Below, one piece after another: positions 9,256-18,148 of a stretch of 64,000 bases of DNA. The DNA comes from Thalassobius sp. Cn5-15 (lineage in GTDB: Bacteria; Pseudomonadota; Alphaproteobacteria; Rhodobacterales; Rhodobacteraceae): the NCBI RefSeq assembly GCF_022347685.1, contig NZ_JAKRGF010000006.1:62001-126000 (forward strand). The letters run 5' to 3'. Position numbers and translations under genes: made by a program. The notes below the pieces were generated by a model. It did no database searches. It was not told the origin of the DNA and was given only the letters and a program-made list of their open reading frames with translations. Every line of letters begins with the position of its first letter. Positions within the stretch are counted from its first letter, which is position 1.

Positions 9256-10239
9256 ATGCGCCTCTTTGCCTTGCTTGCCGCCACTTTGCTGTTGCCATCC
9301 TTCGCGTCGGCATCGGCGTTGTCGCTGACCTTGCCCGGCAATACCACGGTGCTCAGCGATGAGGTGCAGGTGCTTGACGGCTACGCCCTGCCGCTGGGGC
9401 CGTTTCAGGACGGTGCGCTGCCAGTCAAATCGCTGACCGGTAAGGTGCAACGCAGCAGCTGGCGGGTCGGGATCAGCGGGTTGAGTGCGCAGCAACTGCG
9501 CACTCCGCTGGAAGAACAACTGATCAGCATGGGCTATGAGGTGCTGTTTCAATGCAGCACACAGGCTTGTGGCGGTTTCGATTTCCGGTTCGAGACAGAG
9601 GTGCTGTCCGCCCCGCAGATGCATGTGGACCTTGGCGACTATCATTTCTTGTCGCTGCAAAAGGGGGGGGAGGATCACGTTGGGCTTATGGTTTCGCGCT
9701 CTGCCAACGCTGGGTTTATTCAAATGATTCACGTCACCATGCCGGAGGAGCAGTTGGCTGCGTTGCAGCCTGATCCGACTGGCGACGAGAGCGTTGAAAC
9801 GGTTGCAGATGGCGCAGCGCCTGAACCGGCGATGCCGAAACTGGACGGCGATGTCGTACAGGACGCCTTGATCGCGACTCTGCGTGAACAGGGGCATGTG
9901 GTGCTGGACGATTTGGCCTTCGCCACCGGATCTGCCGACCTTGGAGTAGAACGTTTTGCGTCATTGGCAACGCTGGCGGGGTTCTTGCGGGAAAACGCCG
10001 CCCGCCGCGTGGTGTTGGTTGGCCATACGGATGCGCAGGGGGCGCTTGATGGAAACATCGATCTGTCCCGTCGCCGTGCCCGATCTGTTCGCAGCCGTAT
10101 GGTTAAGGATCACGGTGTCAGTGCCGCCCAGTTGGAGGCCGCAGGCATGGGCTATCTGGCACCGCGCGCCAGCAACCTCAGTCCTGAGGGCCGTGAGGAA
10201 AACCGCCGCGTTGAGGCGGTGTTGCTGGCCGCGGAATAA
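9256..10239 (+). CDS. OmpA family protein
   Basis: This 327-residue exported protein begins with a signal peptide (MRLFALLAATLLLPSFASA), which fixes the ATG at 9256 rather than a TTG at 9250. The N-terminal ~190 residues are a domain I do not recognise. The C-terminal ~110 residues are an OmpA-C peptidoglycan-binding domain, seen in VLVGHTDAQGALDGNIDLSR and in the tail EGREENRRVEAVL. It probably anchors in the periplasm to peptidoglycan. It follows the peroxidase-like gene by 7 bases and may share its transcript. Confidence 0.88.
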   Translation: MRLFALLAATLLLPSFASASALSLTLPGNTTVLSDEVQVLDGYALPLGPFQDGALPVKSLTGKVQRSSWRVGISGLSAQQLRTPLEEQLISMGYEVLFQCSTQACGGFDFRFETEVLSAPQMHVDLGDYHFLSLQKGGEDHVGLMVSRSANAGFIQMIHVTMPEEQLAALQPDPTGDESVETVADGAAPEPAMPKLDGDVVQDALIATLREQGHVVLDDLAFATGSADLGVERFASLATLAGFLRENAARRVVLVGHTDAQGALDGNIDLSRRRARSVRSRMVKDHGVSAAQLEAAGMGYLAPRASNLSPEGREENRRVEAVLLAAE

Positions 10240-10254
10240 GTTGCAAAACTTGCG

Positions 10255-11529
10255 TCATTCGTCGGCTGCGGCGTCAATCAAAATAGCGCGGAAATCATTC
10301 ACATTGGTGCCTGTTGGACCCGTGACAAAGAGCGCACCCACAGCTGCAAAGGCGCTATAGGAATCGTGCTGCCCCAAGGCCGCGGCCGGATCCATGCCCA
10401 CTTGTCTCATGTGTTGCACGGTGCGGCTGTCGGCAAATGCGCCTGCGTTATCTTCCGACCCATCAATCCCGTCCGTGTCCGCCGCCAACGCAGTGATCTG
10501 CACGCTCCCGTCTAGTTCCAGCGCGAGGGAGAGTAGAAACTCGCTATTGCGCCCGCCACGCCCGCCGCTGGCCCGCAGGGTGACGGTTGTTTCCCCACCC
10601 GAAAGGATTACAACAGGCGGCTTGAAAGGTTGTGATCTCATCACAACCTGCCGCGCGATGGCGGCGTGCACCTTGGCGACTTCACGCGCTTCGCCCTCAA
10701 TCGCATCAGATAGGATTACCGCTGTGCAGCCAAGTTTTTCTGCCCGTTTGGCCGCCGCCTCCAGCGACATTGCGGCAGAGGCGATGACATACACCTCATT
10801 GCGCTGAAAACGGGGATCCTCCGGGGATGGGGCATCCTCTGGTGCCTCGGCCAGTTGGCGGGCGATGGTATCGGGCAGGGTGATGTTGTAATCTGTCACA
10901 GCCTTTAGCGCATCATTACGGCCACGGTGGTCTGGCACTGTTGGCCCGGATGCCACCTGCGCCGGATCATCGCCGGGCACGTCCGACACCACCAGGGTCA
11001 CCACGCGAGCAGGGGCGCAGGCAGCGGCCAGCCGTCCGCCTTTGACTGCGCTGATCTGTTTGCGTAGCGCATTCATCGCCCCGATCGGCGCGCCTGAGGC
11101 CAGCAAAGCCTCGTTCAACGCTACCTCATCGGCCAGTGTCAAACCCACTGCAGGCGCTGCCAGCAACGCAGATCCCCCGCCACAGATCAGAGCCACCACC
11201 AGATCGTCAGGGCTTAGCCCCTTAACTTGCTGAAACAGTGCATTTGACGCAGCGCGTGAGGCCTCATCTGGCACCGGATGCGCGGCCTCCAACACCTTAA
11301 TGTAGCGTGTCGGACAACTATAGCCGTATCGGGTGACCACCGTACCCTCGACAGGAGTGTCCCACAGATCCTCAAACGCGGCGGCCAGTTGTGCTGCGCC
11401 TTTGCCGGCACCGATCACCACCGTGCGCCCCTTGGGACGTGAAGGCAGATGTGCTGCCAATGCCTGCTTGGGATCTGCGGCTGCGATTGCAGCATCAAAC
11501 AACTCGCTCAGAAAGGCCCGTTTGTCCAA
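10255..11529 (-). CDS. Glycerate 2-kinase (DUF4147 / GckA-TtuD family)
   Basis: About 424 residues of the class II glycerate kinase family, which phosphorylates D-glycerate to 2-phosphoglycerate, closing routes from glyoxylate, hydroxypyruvate or serine-type C2/C3 compounds. Family features are VVIGAGKGAAQLAAAFE near the start, ALICGGGSALLAAP, VVSDVPGDDPAQVASGPT and ILSGGETTVTL with GGRGGRNSEFLL. No ATG start is visible: the TTG at 11529 has AGAGGGGG 4 bases upstream and is preferred to another TTG at 11565. Some relatives are annotated as hydroxypyruvate reductase TtuD. Confidence 0.88.
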   Translation of the reverse strand: MDKRAFLSELFDAAIAAADPKQALAAHLPSRPKGRTVVIGAGKGAAQLAAAFEDLWDTPVEGTVVTRYGYSCPTRYIKVLEAAHPVPDEASRAASNALFQQVKGLSPDDLVVALICGGGSALLAAPAVGLTLADEVALNEALLASGAPIGAMNALRKQISAVKGGRLAAACAPARVVTLVVSDVPGDDPAQVASGPTVPDHRGRNDALKAVTDYNITLPDTIARQLAEAPEDAPSPEDPRFQRNEVYVIASAAMSLEAAAKRAEKLGCTAVILSDAIEGEAREVAKVHAAIARQVVMRSQPFKPPVVILSGGETTVTLRASGGRGGRNSEFLLSLALELDGSVQITALAADTDGIDGSEDNAGAFADSRTVQHMRQVGMDPAAALGQHDSYSAFAAVGALFVTGPTGTNVNDFRAILIDAAADE

Positions 11530-11655
11530 AGTATCCCCCTCTTTTCTGATCCAAACCCTAGGCAATCCCTAACTGCAAGAAAACCCCACGTACCCCTTCA
11601 AGGATCTGCGACATACTCCCGCCAGATGTGGCGCAAGAAAAAGTGGCAGTGGATA

Positions 11656-11688
11656 CTGGACATATCGTGCGTAGGTATCTGGACCTAC
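11656..11688 (+). promoter_or_regulatory. Two TauR-like boxes upstream of the aminotransferase gene
   Basis: CTGGACATAT (11656-11665) and CTGGACCTAC (11679-11688) form direct repeats 23 bp apart. They resemble the CTGGACYTAA repeats known for the GntR/MocR activator TauR of Rhodobacter. They lie about 80-115 bp before the aminotransferase start, a normal place for activator sites. Confidence 0.6.
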
Positions 11689-11769
11689 GCCCTCCCGTCA
11701 ATTCGGCGTTGAATGAAGCCAAGGCAGCCGTGTGGACTGCGCTTTGGATCCAGTAGAAAGGACAGCCCG

Positions 11770-13164
11770 ATGGATGGTACCCGTGACAATGATATTCAGG
11801 CCGTCGTTGACGCCGATCGTGCCCACGTCTGGCACCACCTGACCCAGCACAAACCTTTTGAGGAAGCGGAGCCGCGCATCATCATCGAAGGCAAGGGCAT
11901 GCGCGTCTGGGACCAAAACGGCAAAGAGTACCTTGATGCGGTTTCTGGCGCGGTGTGGACGGTGAATGTGGGCTATGGCCGTGAAAGCATCGCCAACGCG
12001 GTGCATGAGCAACTGATGAAGATGTGCTATTTCGCTCAGGCCGCAGGGTCGATTCCCGGATCGAAATACGCGGAAAAACTGATCTCTAAAATGCCGGGGA
12101 TGAGCCGCGTTTACTACTGTAACTCCGGTTCTGAGGCGAATGAAAAAGTCTTCAAGATGGTGCGCCAGATTTCGCACAAGAAATACGGTGGCAAGAAGAA
12201 CAAGATCCTTTACCGCGACCGTGACTATCACGGCGGCACGCTGGCGGCGATGTCGGCGGGCGGCCAGGATGAACGCAATCTGCAGTACGGTCCCTTTGCC
12301 CCCGGGTTCGTGCGGGTGCCACACTGCATGGAGTACCGCAAAGACGAGTTGGGCCTTGGCCATCTGGAAGGCGAAGCATTCGGCATCGCCGCCGCTAACC
12401 TGATTGAGGATGTGATTCTGCGCGAAGGCCCAGAGAGCATTGGCCTATTGTGTCTGGAGCCGGTAACAGCAGGCGGCGGTGTCATCACTCCGCCCCCCGG
12501 TTATTGGCCGCGTGTGCAGGAGATTTGCCAAAAATACGATATCCTCTTGCACATTGATGAGGTGGTCTGTGGCATCGGGCGTACTGGCACATGGTTTGGC
12601 TATCAGCAGTATGATGTAAAACCGGATTTTGTGACGATGGCCAAAGGCGTGGCTTCGGGCTACGCAGCGATTGCCTGTATGGTCGCGACCGAAGAGGTCT
12701 TTGACTGCTTCAAATCGGACCCCTCGGACAAACTGGACCATTTCCGCGACATCTCGACCTTCGGGGGCTGCGCCAGCGGTCAGGCGGCGGCGCTGGAAAA
12801 TATGCGGATTATCGAGGATGAGGATCTTTTGGAAAACTGCACCGCGATGGGTGAGCGTTTCCTCGCCAACCTTGAGGCGCTGAAAGAGAAACACGCCGTC
12901 ATTGGTGACGTGCGCGGCAAGGGGCTGTTTCTGGGTGCCGAACTGGTCAAGGATCGCGAAACCAAGGAACCGGTGGAGGAGGCGCAGGTGGGCGCGGTCG
13001 TTGCGGCCTGTGGCGCGATGGGCGTTATTATCGGTGCTTCCAACCGGTCAGTGCCGGGGCGCAACAACGTGTTGTGCTTCTCGCCCTCATTGATAGTAAC
13101 GCCAGAAGATGTCGATCTGATCACCGATACGGTCGACAAGGCGTTGAGCGAGGTTTTCGGCTGA
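11770..13164 (+). CDS. tpa: Class III omega-aminotransferase, probable taurine-pyruvate aminotransferase
   Basis: The 464-residue PLP enzyme carries YCNSGSEANEKVFKM (phosphate-binding turn), HIDEVVCGIGRTG with the PLP-contacting Asp, and FVTMAKGVASGY with the Schiff-base Lys. The opening region DADRAHVWHHLTQHKPF resembles the Tpa group of Rhodobacterales, which moves the amino group of taurine to pyruvate, giving sulfoacetaldehyde and alanine. The two TauR-like boxes upstream support this. No sulfoacetaldehyde acetyltransferase or tauABC is within view, so another omega-amino substrate remains possible. AAAGGA precedes the chosen ATG. Confidence 0.65.
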   Translation: MDGTRDNDIQAVVDADRAHVWHHLTQHKPFEEAEPRIIIEGKGMRVWDQNGKEYLDAVSGAVWTVNVGYGRESIANAVHEQLMKMCYFAQAAGSIPGSKYAEKLISKMPGMSRVYYCNSGSEANEKVFKMVRQISHKKYGGKKNKILYRDRDYHGGTLAAMSAGGQDERNLQYGPFAPGFVRVPHCMEYRKDELGLGHLEGEAFGIAAANLIEDVILREGPESIGLLCLEPVTAGGGVITPPPGYWPRVQEICQKYDILLHIDEVVCGIGRTGTWFGYQQYDVKPDFVTMAKGVASGYAAIACMVATEEVFDCFKSDPSDKLDHFRDISTFGGCASGQAAALENMRIIEDEDLLENCTAMGERFLANLEALKEKHAVIGDVRGKGLFLGAELVKDRETKEPVEEAQVGAVVAACGAMGVIIGASNRSVPGRNNVLCFSPSLIVTPEDVDLITDTVDKALSEVFG

Positions 13165-13754
13165 TGTGGCCCACCCCTATTGAACTGACGGGCCTGCACG
13201 TAATGCTGGCCCCTTTGTCGTTTGACCATCTGGCGGATCTACAGGCCGCCAGTGCCAGCGGCGATATGCATAAACTGTGGTACACCTCCGTGCCCTCGGC
13301 AGAGGGGATGGAGGCAGAGATTGCCCGCCGCCTGACCCTGCAAGAGGCGGGGTCCATGCTGCCCTTCACCGTTTTGCTGCCCTCGGGGCGTGCGGTGGGG
13401 ATGACTACCTACATGAATATTGATGCCGCCACCAAACGGGTTGAGATTGGGTCCACCTGGTATGCGCCAGAGGTGCAGCGCAGCCCGCTGAACACCGAGG
13501 CAAAGCGTCTGCTGTTGTCGCATGCCTTCGATGACCTCGATTGCGTCGCGGTGGAGTTTCGCACCCACTTCATGAACCATCAAAGCCGCCGTGCGATTGA
13601 ACGGCTGGGCGCCAAACTGGACGGCGTGTTGCGCAGTCATACCCGTATGGCGGACGGTAGCCTGCGGGATACGGCTGTCTATTCGATCCTGTCGCATGAA
13701 TGGCCGATGGTACAGGCGCATCTGAACTGGCAGCTGGAAAAGCCCCGCGATTAA
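13164..13754 (+). CDS. GNAT family N-acetyltransferase (RimJ/RimL-like)
   Basis: The 196-residue protein fits the RimJ/RimL acetyltransferase subgroup: it opens with LTGLHVMLAPLSFDHL, has VGMTTYMNID followed by RVEIGSTWYAPEVQRSPLNT (beta-4 and CoA loop), and ends with NHQSRRAIERLGAKLDGVLR. The start codon overlaps the aminotransferase stop by one base (TGATG), so the two are translationally coupled. Substrate is unknown; acetylation of a small amine or protein N-terminus are the family options. The coupling suggests it may act on the aminotransferase substrate or product, which is inference. Confidence 0.87.
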   Translation: MWPTPIELTGLHVMLAPLSFDHLADLQAASASGDMHKLWYTSVPSAEGMEAEIARRLTLQEAGSMLPFTVLLPSGRAVGMTTYMNIDAATKRVEIGSTWYAPEVQRSPLNTEAKRLLLSHAFDDLDCVAVEFRTHFMNHQSRRAIERLGAKLDGVLRSHTRMADGSLRDTAVYSILSHEWPMVQAHLNWQLEKPRD

Positions 13755-13880
13755 GCACGTGAACGGTGGGCAGAGTGTCCACCCTACGGCAGCGTATTGC
13801 GCTTTCGCGCGGGGCGTGGTTTTAGACCAAACACAGGCACGACCTATTTCGGGGTGCCGGATGACCTAACTAAGGATCCG

Positions 13881-14444
13881 ATGATGAAATATATCACACT
13901 TCTGGCCGCGCTGATGCTGGCCTCCCCCGCATTCGCTCATATGGACCCTGCCGAACATGGCTCTATTGCTGCGGGGTTTACCCATCCGCTGTTCGGCCTT
14001 GATCATGTACTGGCGATGATTGTTGTCGGCCTCTGGGCGGCGCAGATCGGCGGTTGGGCAATCTGGTCAGTGCCGTTGGGATTTGTGTCGGCCATGCTGG
14101 CGGGCTTCCTTGCTTCGCTTGCTGGTGTGCCCCTGCCGGTGGTGGAGCCGGTGATCCTTGCCTCGTCTGTCGTTCTGGGTCTGCTGGTGGCACTGGCGGT
14201 GCAGCCACAAACGCATTGGGCGATGCTGACGGTGGCGAGCTTTGCCCTGTTTCACGGTCACGCCCACGGGTCGGAACTGGGTATGGCAGAGGCGCTGCCA
14301 TATGGTGCGGGTTTCCTGATGGCGACGATTGTTCTGCACGCCTTCGGCACTCTGATTGGTGCCAGCCTGCACCGGTTCCAACTGCCCCTGCGCATCCTTG
14401 GGGGCGGCACCGCACTGGCTGGTGCCATTCTTGCGGTCGGATAA
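13881..14444 (+). CDS. HupE/UreJ family membrane protein
   Basis: About 187 residues with a signal-like first segment (MMKYITLLAALMLASPAFAH) and five to six further hydrophobic stretches. The family signature HPLFGLDHVLAMIVVGLWAA and the FALFHGHAHGSE motif are visible; their His and Asp residues are thought to bind nickel or cobalt. HupE/UreJ proteins are metal permeases associated with hydrogenase, urease or cobalamin, but none of these systems adjoins it here. AAGGA precedes the ATG. A hairpin terminator follows. Confidence 0.9.
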   Translation: MMKYITLLAALMLASPAFAHMDPAEHGSIAAGFTHPLFGLDHVLAMIVVGLWAAQIGGWAIWSVPLGFVSAMLAGFLASLAGVPLPVVEPVILASSVVLGLLVALAVQPQTHWAMLTVASFALFHGHAHGSELGMAEALPYGAGFLMATIVLHAFGTLIGASLHRFQLPLRILGGGTALAGAILAVG

Positions 14445-14462
14445 TAATCGGATAATAAAAAG

Positions 14463-14482
14463 AGGGGGCCATGTGGCCCCCT
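14463..14482. terminator. Terminator between HupE gene and permease gene
   Basis: The hairpin AGGGGGCCA/TGGCCCCCT has a 2-4 base loop. A-rich sequence lies on its left and TTAG on its right, between two convergent genes. Confidence 0.7.
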
Positions 14483-14489
14483 TAGCCTG

Positions 14490-15524
14490 TCAAAACATTT
14501 GGAACAGAATCCCTGACAGGATCGCGCCACTGATCCCCAGTCCCAGATAGGCGGCAAAGATCTGCGGTTTTACCAGCGACCACACAGCGGCCATCGCGGG
14601 GATTGAACTGACCGCGCCAGCGATCATGAAGGACATCGCGGCCCCTGCACTCATCCCCTGATCCATCAAACCGGCCAAGAGTGGCGGCGCGACATAACTG
14701 TTAAGGTATGCAGGCATTCCGACGAAGGCGGCGGTGATGATTGGCAGCACCCCGGTGCCCCCCACCAGCGTGGCGATCAGATCCGCCGGTACATAGTGCA
14801 CCAGCAGTGCCTCCAGCACATAGGCGAGGGCCAACCATTTCAGCAGGAACAACGCGTTTTCGCGAAACTCGCGCCCGAATGTCTGACGCCGCTCTGCCTC
14901 TTGCCAGAACCGCCACTGCGGTTTGCCGTCCATCTTGGGCACACTGCAACAGCTGCCACAACCCGATGACTGTTGCTTTTTCAAAGGCGATTGAAACGCG
15001 CCCAAACGCATCAGGCCACGCAGGGCAAAGCCACCGAGCAGGCCCAGTGCCACCGCAGCCACCGCTTTGACAATCGCAAAGGGCCAGCCAAGTGCACCGG
15101 CTGTGATCAAAAGGGTCGGTGGGTCAATCAACGGCGAGGACAGCCAGAACGCCATTACTGCGGGCAAGGGAGCGCCCAGAGCCAAGAGGCCAGCAATGAA
15201 CGGGATCACTTCGCAGGAACAAAATGGCGCCAGCCCACCAAACAGCGCAGCCAAGAGGATCATCCGGCTTTCACGCCCCTCGAAGGCGCGGGCGACCATG
15301 ACCTCAGCCCCTGTGGCCTTCAGATAGGCCAGCAGGAACACTGCCAAGACGATGTAACGTGCCGTGTTGAGGAGGGCGCTGAGTGAAAATTCCACCACGT
15401 TCCGCAGGTTTGCAGGATCCAGCAACGCCACCATTGTGAGCAACACGGCCGCAACAGCCCAAGGTGTTTTCAGATACTGCAGCCCAGAGGACAAGCCGCG
15501 CGCGGAATGAGAGATATCAGTCAT
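14490..15524 (-). CDS. Permease of the UPF0718/ArsP type
   Basis: A 344-residue inner-membrane permease with eight or more hydrophobic segments in two halves. The first half contains FGGLAPFCSCEVIPFIAGLL, matching the conserved Cys-containing motif of the ArsP/DUF318 permeases, which export trivalent organoarsenicals. A cytoplasmic loop holds a second cysteine cluster (SSGCGSCCSVP), suggesting metalloid binding. It overlaps by 8 bases the upstream arsR-type gene in the same operon. Export of an arsenical or other thiophilic ion is likely; the exact substrate is not determined. Confidence 0.83.
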   Translation of the reverse strand: MTDISHSARGLSSGLQYLKTPWAVAAVLLTMVALLDPANLRNVVEFSLSALLNTARYIVLAVFLLAYLKATGAEVMVARAFEGRESRMILLAALFGGLAPFCSCEVIPFIAGLLALGAPLPAVMAFWLSSPLIDPPTLLITAGALGWPFAIVKAVAAVALGLLGGFALRGLMRLGAFQSPLKKQQSSGCGSCCSVPKMDGKPQWRFWQEAERRQTFGREFRENALFLLKWLALAYVLEALLVHYVPADLIATLVGGTGVLPIITAAFVGMPAYLNSYVAPPLLAGLMDQGMSAGAAMSFMIAGAVSSIPAMAAVWSLVKPQIFAAYLGLGISGAILSGILFQMF

Positions 15525-15828
15525 CGTTCGCCACCTCCTGTGGGGCGTCCATGCAGCATTCGCATAGGATATAATCTGCGAGCAGCCGCAGATGGTCGAA
15601 GTTCGCCCGTGTGATCGTGCTGCGCCCCTGACGTTCCTGCGCGATCACATTGCCTGCGGCCAGAAATTTCAGGTGATGTGCCAGCGTTGACGGCGCGATG
15701 CCAGAGCGTTCTTGTATCTCGCTCACGCTTAATCCTGCGTCGCCGGCACGGATCAGGATGCGCAACACATCCAGCCGTGCTTCTGATCCCATTGCGCCAA
15801 ACCCGCCTGCGGCCAATTCCAGTTCCAT
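15517..15828 (-). CDS. ArsR family metalloid-responsive repressor
   Basis: The 103-residue winged-helix protein has ARLDVLRILIRAGDAGLSVSEIQERSGIAPSTLAHHLKFL, the ArsR/SmtB helix-turn-helix. The C-terminus contains YILCECCMDAP: three cysteines in CxCC that could bind As(III) or a soft metal. The ATG at 15828 gives the usual family length; the open frame extends to 15915 without homology. It is first in an operon with the permease. A palindrome just upstream is the likely autoregulatory operator. Confidence 0.85.
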   Translation of the reverse strand: MELELAAGGFGAMGSEARLDVLRILIRAGDAGLSVSEIQERSGIAPSTLAHHLKFLAAGNVIAQERQGRSTITRANFDHLRLLADYILCECCMDAPQEVANDD

Positions 15829-15851
15829 TGGTCCAAACCCCGAATGATTCG

Positions 15852-15875
15852 ATAAAACTAGTTTTGTAGTTTTAT
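15852..15875. promoter_or_regulatory. Candidate ArsR operator
   Basis: The perfect 12-bp palindrome AAAACTAGTTTT (15854-15865) is followed by a further TAGTTTTAT half-site, giving overlapping repeats. It lies 24-47 bp upstream of the arsR ATG, where ArsR repressors normally bind. It is A+T-rich in a GC-rich neighbourhood. Confidence 0.55.
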
Positions 15876-15918
15876 ACCGAAATGCAAGCCTGATATCCAT
15901 ATCCAGATTGCGCACGCC

Positions 15919-15928
15919 TTAGGTCCAG
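15919..15928 (-). promoter_or_regulatory. TauR-like box upstream of the MocR gene
   Basis: On the minus strand the sequence is CTGGACCTAA, an exact match to the TauR repeat CTGGACYTAA. A weaker CTGGATATGG-like half lies about 20 bp to its left. It is 15 bp from the MocR start, suggesting autoregulation. Confidence 0.55.
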
Positions 15929-15942
15929 TCTACCCTCCGCAA

Positions 15943-17412
15943 ATGGCTGTTTCCGTCGAAACCTTTTTCCTTACACCCGATGCACAGGGCACGCTGCAGG
16001 CGCAGATCCAACAGATGATCGCCAGTGCGATCCTGTCAGGCCGTCTGCGGCGGGGGGAGAAGTTGCCGTCGTCACGCAAGCTTGCAACGCACCTCGGAGT
16101 TAGCCGCCTGACTGTGACGCTGGCCTATACTGAATTGCAGGTCAGCGACTACCTGCAGTCGCGCGATCGGTCCGGCTACTATGTCAGCGACAATGCCCCC
16201 GAGCCGCTGCCTGATCCCAACCCACCAGAGGGTGCGTCAAAGGTTGATTGGGACGCAGCGCTGCCACGGCAACTGACCTCCTCGGTTGTGCCGGGTCGGC
16301 CGTCGGATTGGGCGCGCTATCGTTATCCATTTGTCTACGGGCAGGCGGATCCGGCACTGTTTGATCATGGGCATTGGCGGCTCTGTGCCCTGCAGGCGCT
16401 TGGACAAAAGGATTTCACAGCGCTGACCACTGACTATTACGATCAGGACGATCCCGAACTTGTCGAATTTATCCTGCGCCATAGCCTGCCTCGTCGCGGT
16501 ATAAGCGCCCGCCCGCAAGAGGTGTTGATCACTATGGGCGCGCAGAACGCGCTGTGGTTGGCGGCGCAGGTGCTGCTGGACGGAAACCGCCGCGCGGTGG
16601 TGGAAAACCCGGGCTACCCGCCGCTGAAGGATACGTTGGCGCAGATCGGCTGTGGCGTCACGCCAGTGGATGTGGACGCTGACGGTCTGCCGCCTGAGGC
16701 GTTGCCGGATAAGTGCGATGTCATCTTCACCACACCATCACATCAATGCCCAACCTCGGCCACCATGCCTGCCGCCCGCCGCGCGTGCCTGCTAGAGGCA
16801 GCACGTGCGCGCGGTGCGTTGGTGGTGGAAGATGATTATGAGTTTGAGATGTCCTTCCTGTCACCTGCTCTGCCTGCACTCAAAAGCCTCGATGGTGATG
16901 GGCGGGTGATCTATGTGGGCAGCTTTTCCAAGGTGCTCTTCCCTGGGCTTCGCCTTGGCTATTTGGTCGGCTCCGAACCGTTCATCCGGCAGGCCCGCGC
17001 ACTGCGCGCAACGGTGTTGCGCCACCCGCCCGGCCATATCCAGCGCACGGCCGCCTATTTTCTACGCCTTGGCCATTATGATGCGCAGATAAAACGGATG
17101 TCGCGTCTGCTGGCCGAACGCCGCGCGGTGATGCAGGCCGCACTCCTTGATCATGGGTTGAACATTGCTGGCAGCGGTAGTTTCGGCGGCTCCAGCTTCT
17201 GGATGCAGGCGTCGGAGGGGGTAGATATGGAGGCGGTGCGCCAGCAACTTTTGCACGATAGCGTGCTGATCGAAAGCGGTGATCGGTTCTTCAGCGGACC
17301 AGAGGTTCCGCGCAATCACTACCGCCTCGCCTACTCCTCGATCCCGTCGGACCGCATCACCGAAGGTGTCGCGCGCATCGCTGCGGTAATTTCCGCAAAC
17401 ACTGCTTCATGA
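15943..17412 (+). CDS. tauR: MocR-type transcriptional regulator, probable TauR
   Basis: The 489-residue fusion has a GntR winged helix at residues ~15-85 (LSGRLRRGEKLPSSRKLATHLGVSRLTV) and a fold-type I aminotransferase domain behind it (VVENPGYPPLKDTL; VVEDDYEFE; VYVGSFSKVLFPGLRLG with the PLP Lys). MocR proteins sense amino compounds through PLP and activate catabolic genes. A CTGGACCTAA box next to its start and two similar boxes before the aminotransferase gene at 11770 suggest TauR, the taurine-utilisation activator. Other MocR specificities cannot be excluded. A hairpin terminator follows. Confidence 0.7.
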   Translation: MAVSVETFFLTPDAQGTLQAQIQQMIASAILSGRLRRGEKLPSSRKLATHLGVSRLTVTLAYTELQVSDYLQSRDRSGYYVSDNAPEPLPDPNPPEGASKVDWDAALPRQLTSSVVPGRPSDWARYRYPFVYGQADPALFDHGHWRLCALQALGQKDFTALTTDYYDQDDPELVEFILRHSLPRRGISARPQEVLITMGAQNALWLAAQVLLDGNRRAVVENPGYPPLKDTLAQIGCGVTPVDVDADGLPPEALPDKCDVIFTTPSHQCPTSATMPAARRACLLEAARARGALVVEDDYEFEMSFLSPALPALKSLDGDGRVIYVGSFSKVLFPGLRLGYLVGSEPFIRQARALRATVLRHPPGHIQRTAAYFLRLGHYDAQIKRMSRLLAERRAVMQAALLDHGLNIAGSGSFGGSSFWMQASEGVDMEAVRQQLLHDSVLIESGDRFFSGPEVPRNHYRLAYSSIPSDRITEGVARIAAVISANTAS

Positions 17413-17429
17413 ACACACTGGACAATAAA

Positions 17430-17453
17430 AAAGGGCGCAACACTGCGCCCTTT
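17430..17453. terminator. Bidirectional terminator after the MocR gene
   Basis: AAAGGGCGCA / TGCGCCCTTT forms a 10-bp stem with loop ACAC between the convergent MocR and DUF1523 genes. Confidence 0.85.
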
Positions 17454-17503
17454 ACCGTTCCCAAAATGTCCAAATTCCAACGTCGTATTAAGCGAGGCTT
17501 GGA

Positions 17504-18148
17504 CTACTTGCCGCGCAATCTGTTAAACCAGCGACTTGCACGGCTACTTCGATCGGCAATCGCGTCAGTGGCTGCGTCATACCCGTCCTCGATATCTTCC
17601 AGCACTGGATCAATCCGCGCCTCGCGGAAACGGCGCCAGCGCACGTACATCCCCCAGAACAGCGCGGCAAGCAGGGTGAGGAAGACGATGTTGAACCAAG
17701 GAATGATTTGTTCATCTGGTCCCGTGGCAGGGCGTACATCCACCGCGTTGGGGTAGATCGAAAACAGTTCATTGCGCCAACCATAGTGTGTGATGACCAC
17801 CCATTTCGGCGCCTCGATAGTGGATTCCATATCCCCCACCTCGGCCTGCAGGTTGGAGGTGTCGAACTTGAAGTAGGGCGGCCAGCCCCAGCCGGTGTCT
17901 TCATTGCGGTAAACCATCACCTCATCTGCGGGCGATTTGGTCTGGATAAAGAACACGTCACGGTTCACCGGCGACGTCGCATTACCGCTGCCTGCATTGG
18001 ACCAGAAGAGGGAGTTATTGCCAAAATCAATCCGTTCTTCATAGGTGCCAGTCACCCGCACAATGTCGTGTTGCGGCAGGGTGTAGTGGAAGAAACCAAC
18101 CAATAGGGTCAGCACCACAATCCGAAATGCCCATTTCACATAGACCAT
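17504..18148 (-). CDS. DUF1523 family membrane protein
   Basis: The 214-residue protein has one N-terminal transmembrane segment (WAFRIVVLTLLVGFFHYTL), a ~115-residue presumably periplasmic domain containing RVTGTYEERID and DVFFIQTK, and a second membrane segment near residue 150-170 (IIPWFNIVFLTLLAALFWGMYV). The C-terminal tail is charged. This matches DUF1523, a family common in Rhodobacteraceae with no assigned function. It stands alone, with nothing in its neighbourhood to suggest a role. Confidence 0.85.
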   Translation of the reverse strand: MVYVKWAFRIVVLTLLVGFFHYTLPQHDIVRVTGTYEERIDFGNNSLFWSNAGSGNATSPVNRDVFFIQTKSPADEVMVYRNEDTGWGWPPYFKFDTSNLQAEVGDMESTIEAPKWVVITHYGWRNELFSIYPNAVDVRPATGPDEQIIPWFNIVFLTLLAALFWGMYVRWRRFREARIDPVLEDIEDGYDAATDAIADRSSRASRWFNRLRGK

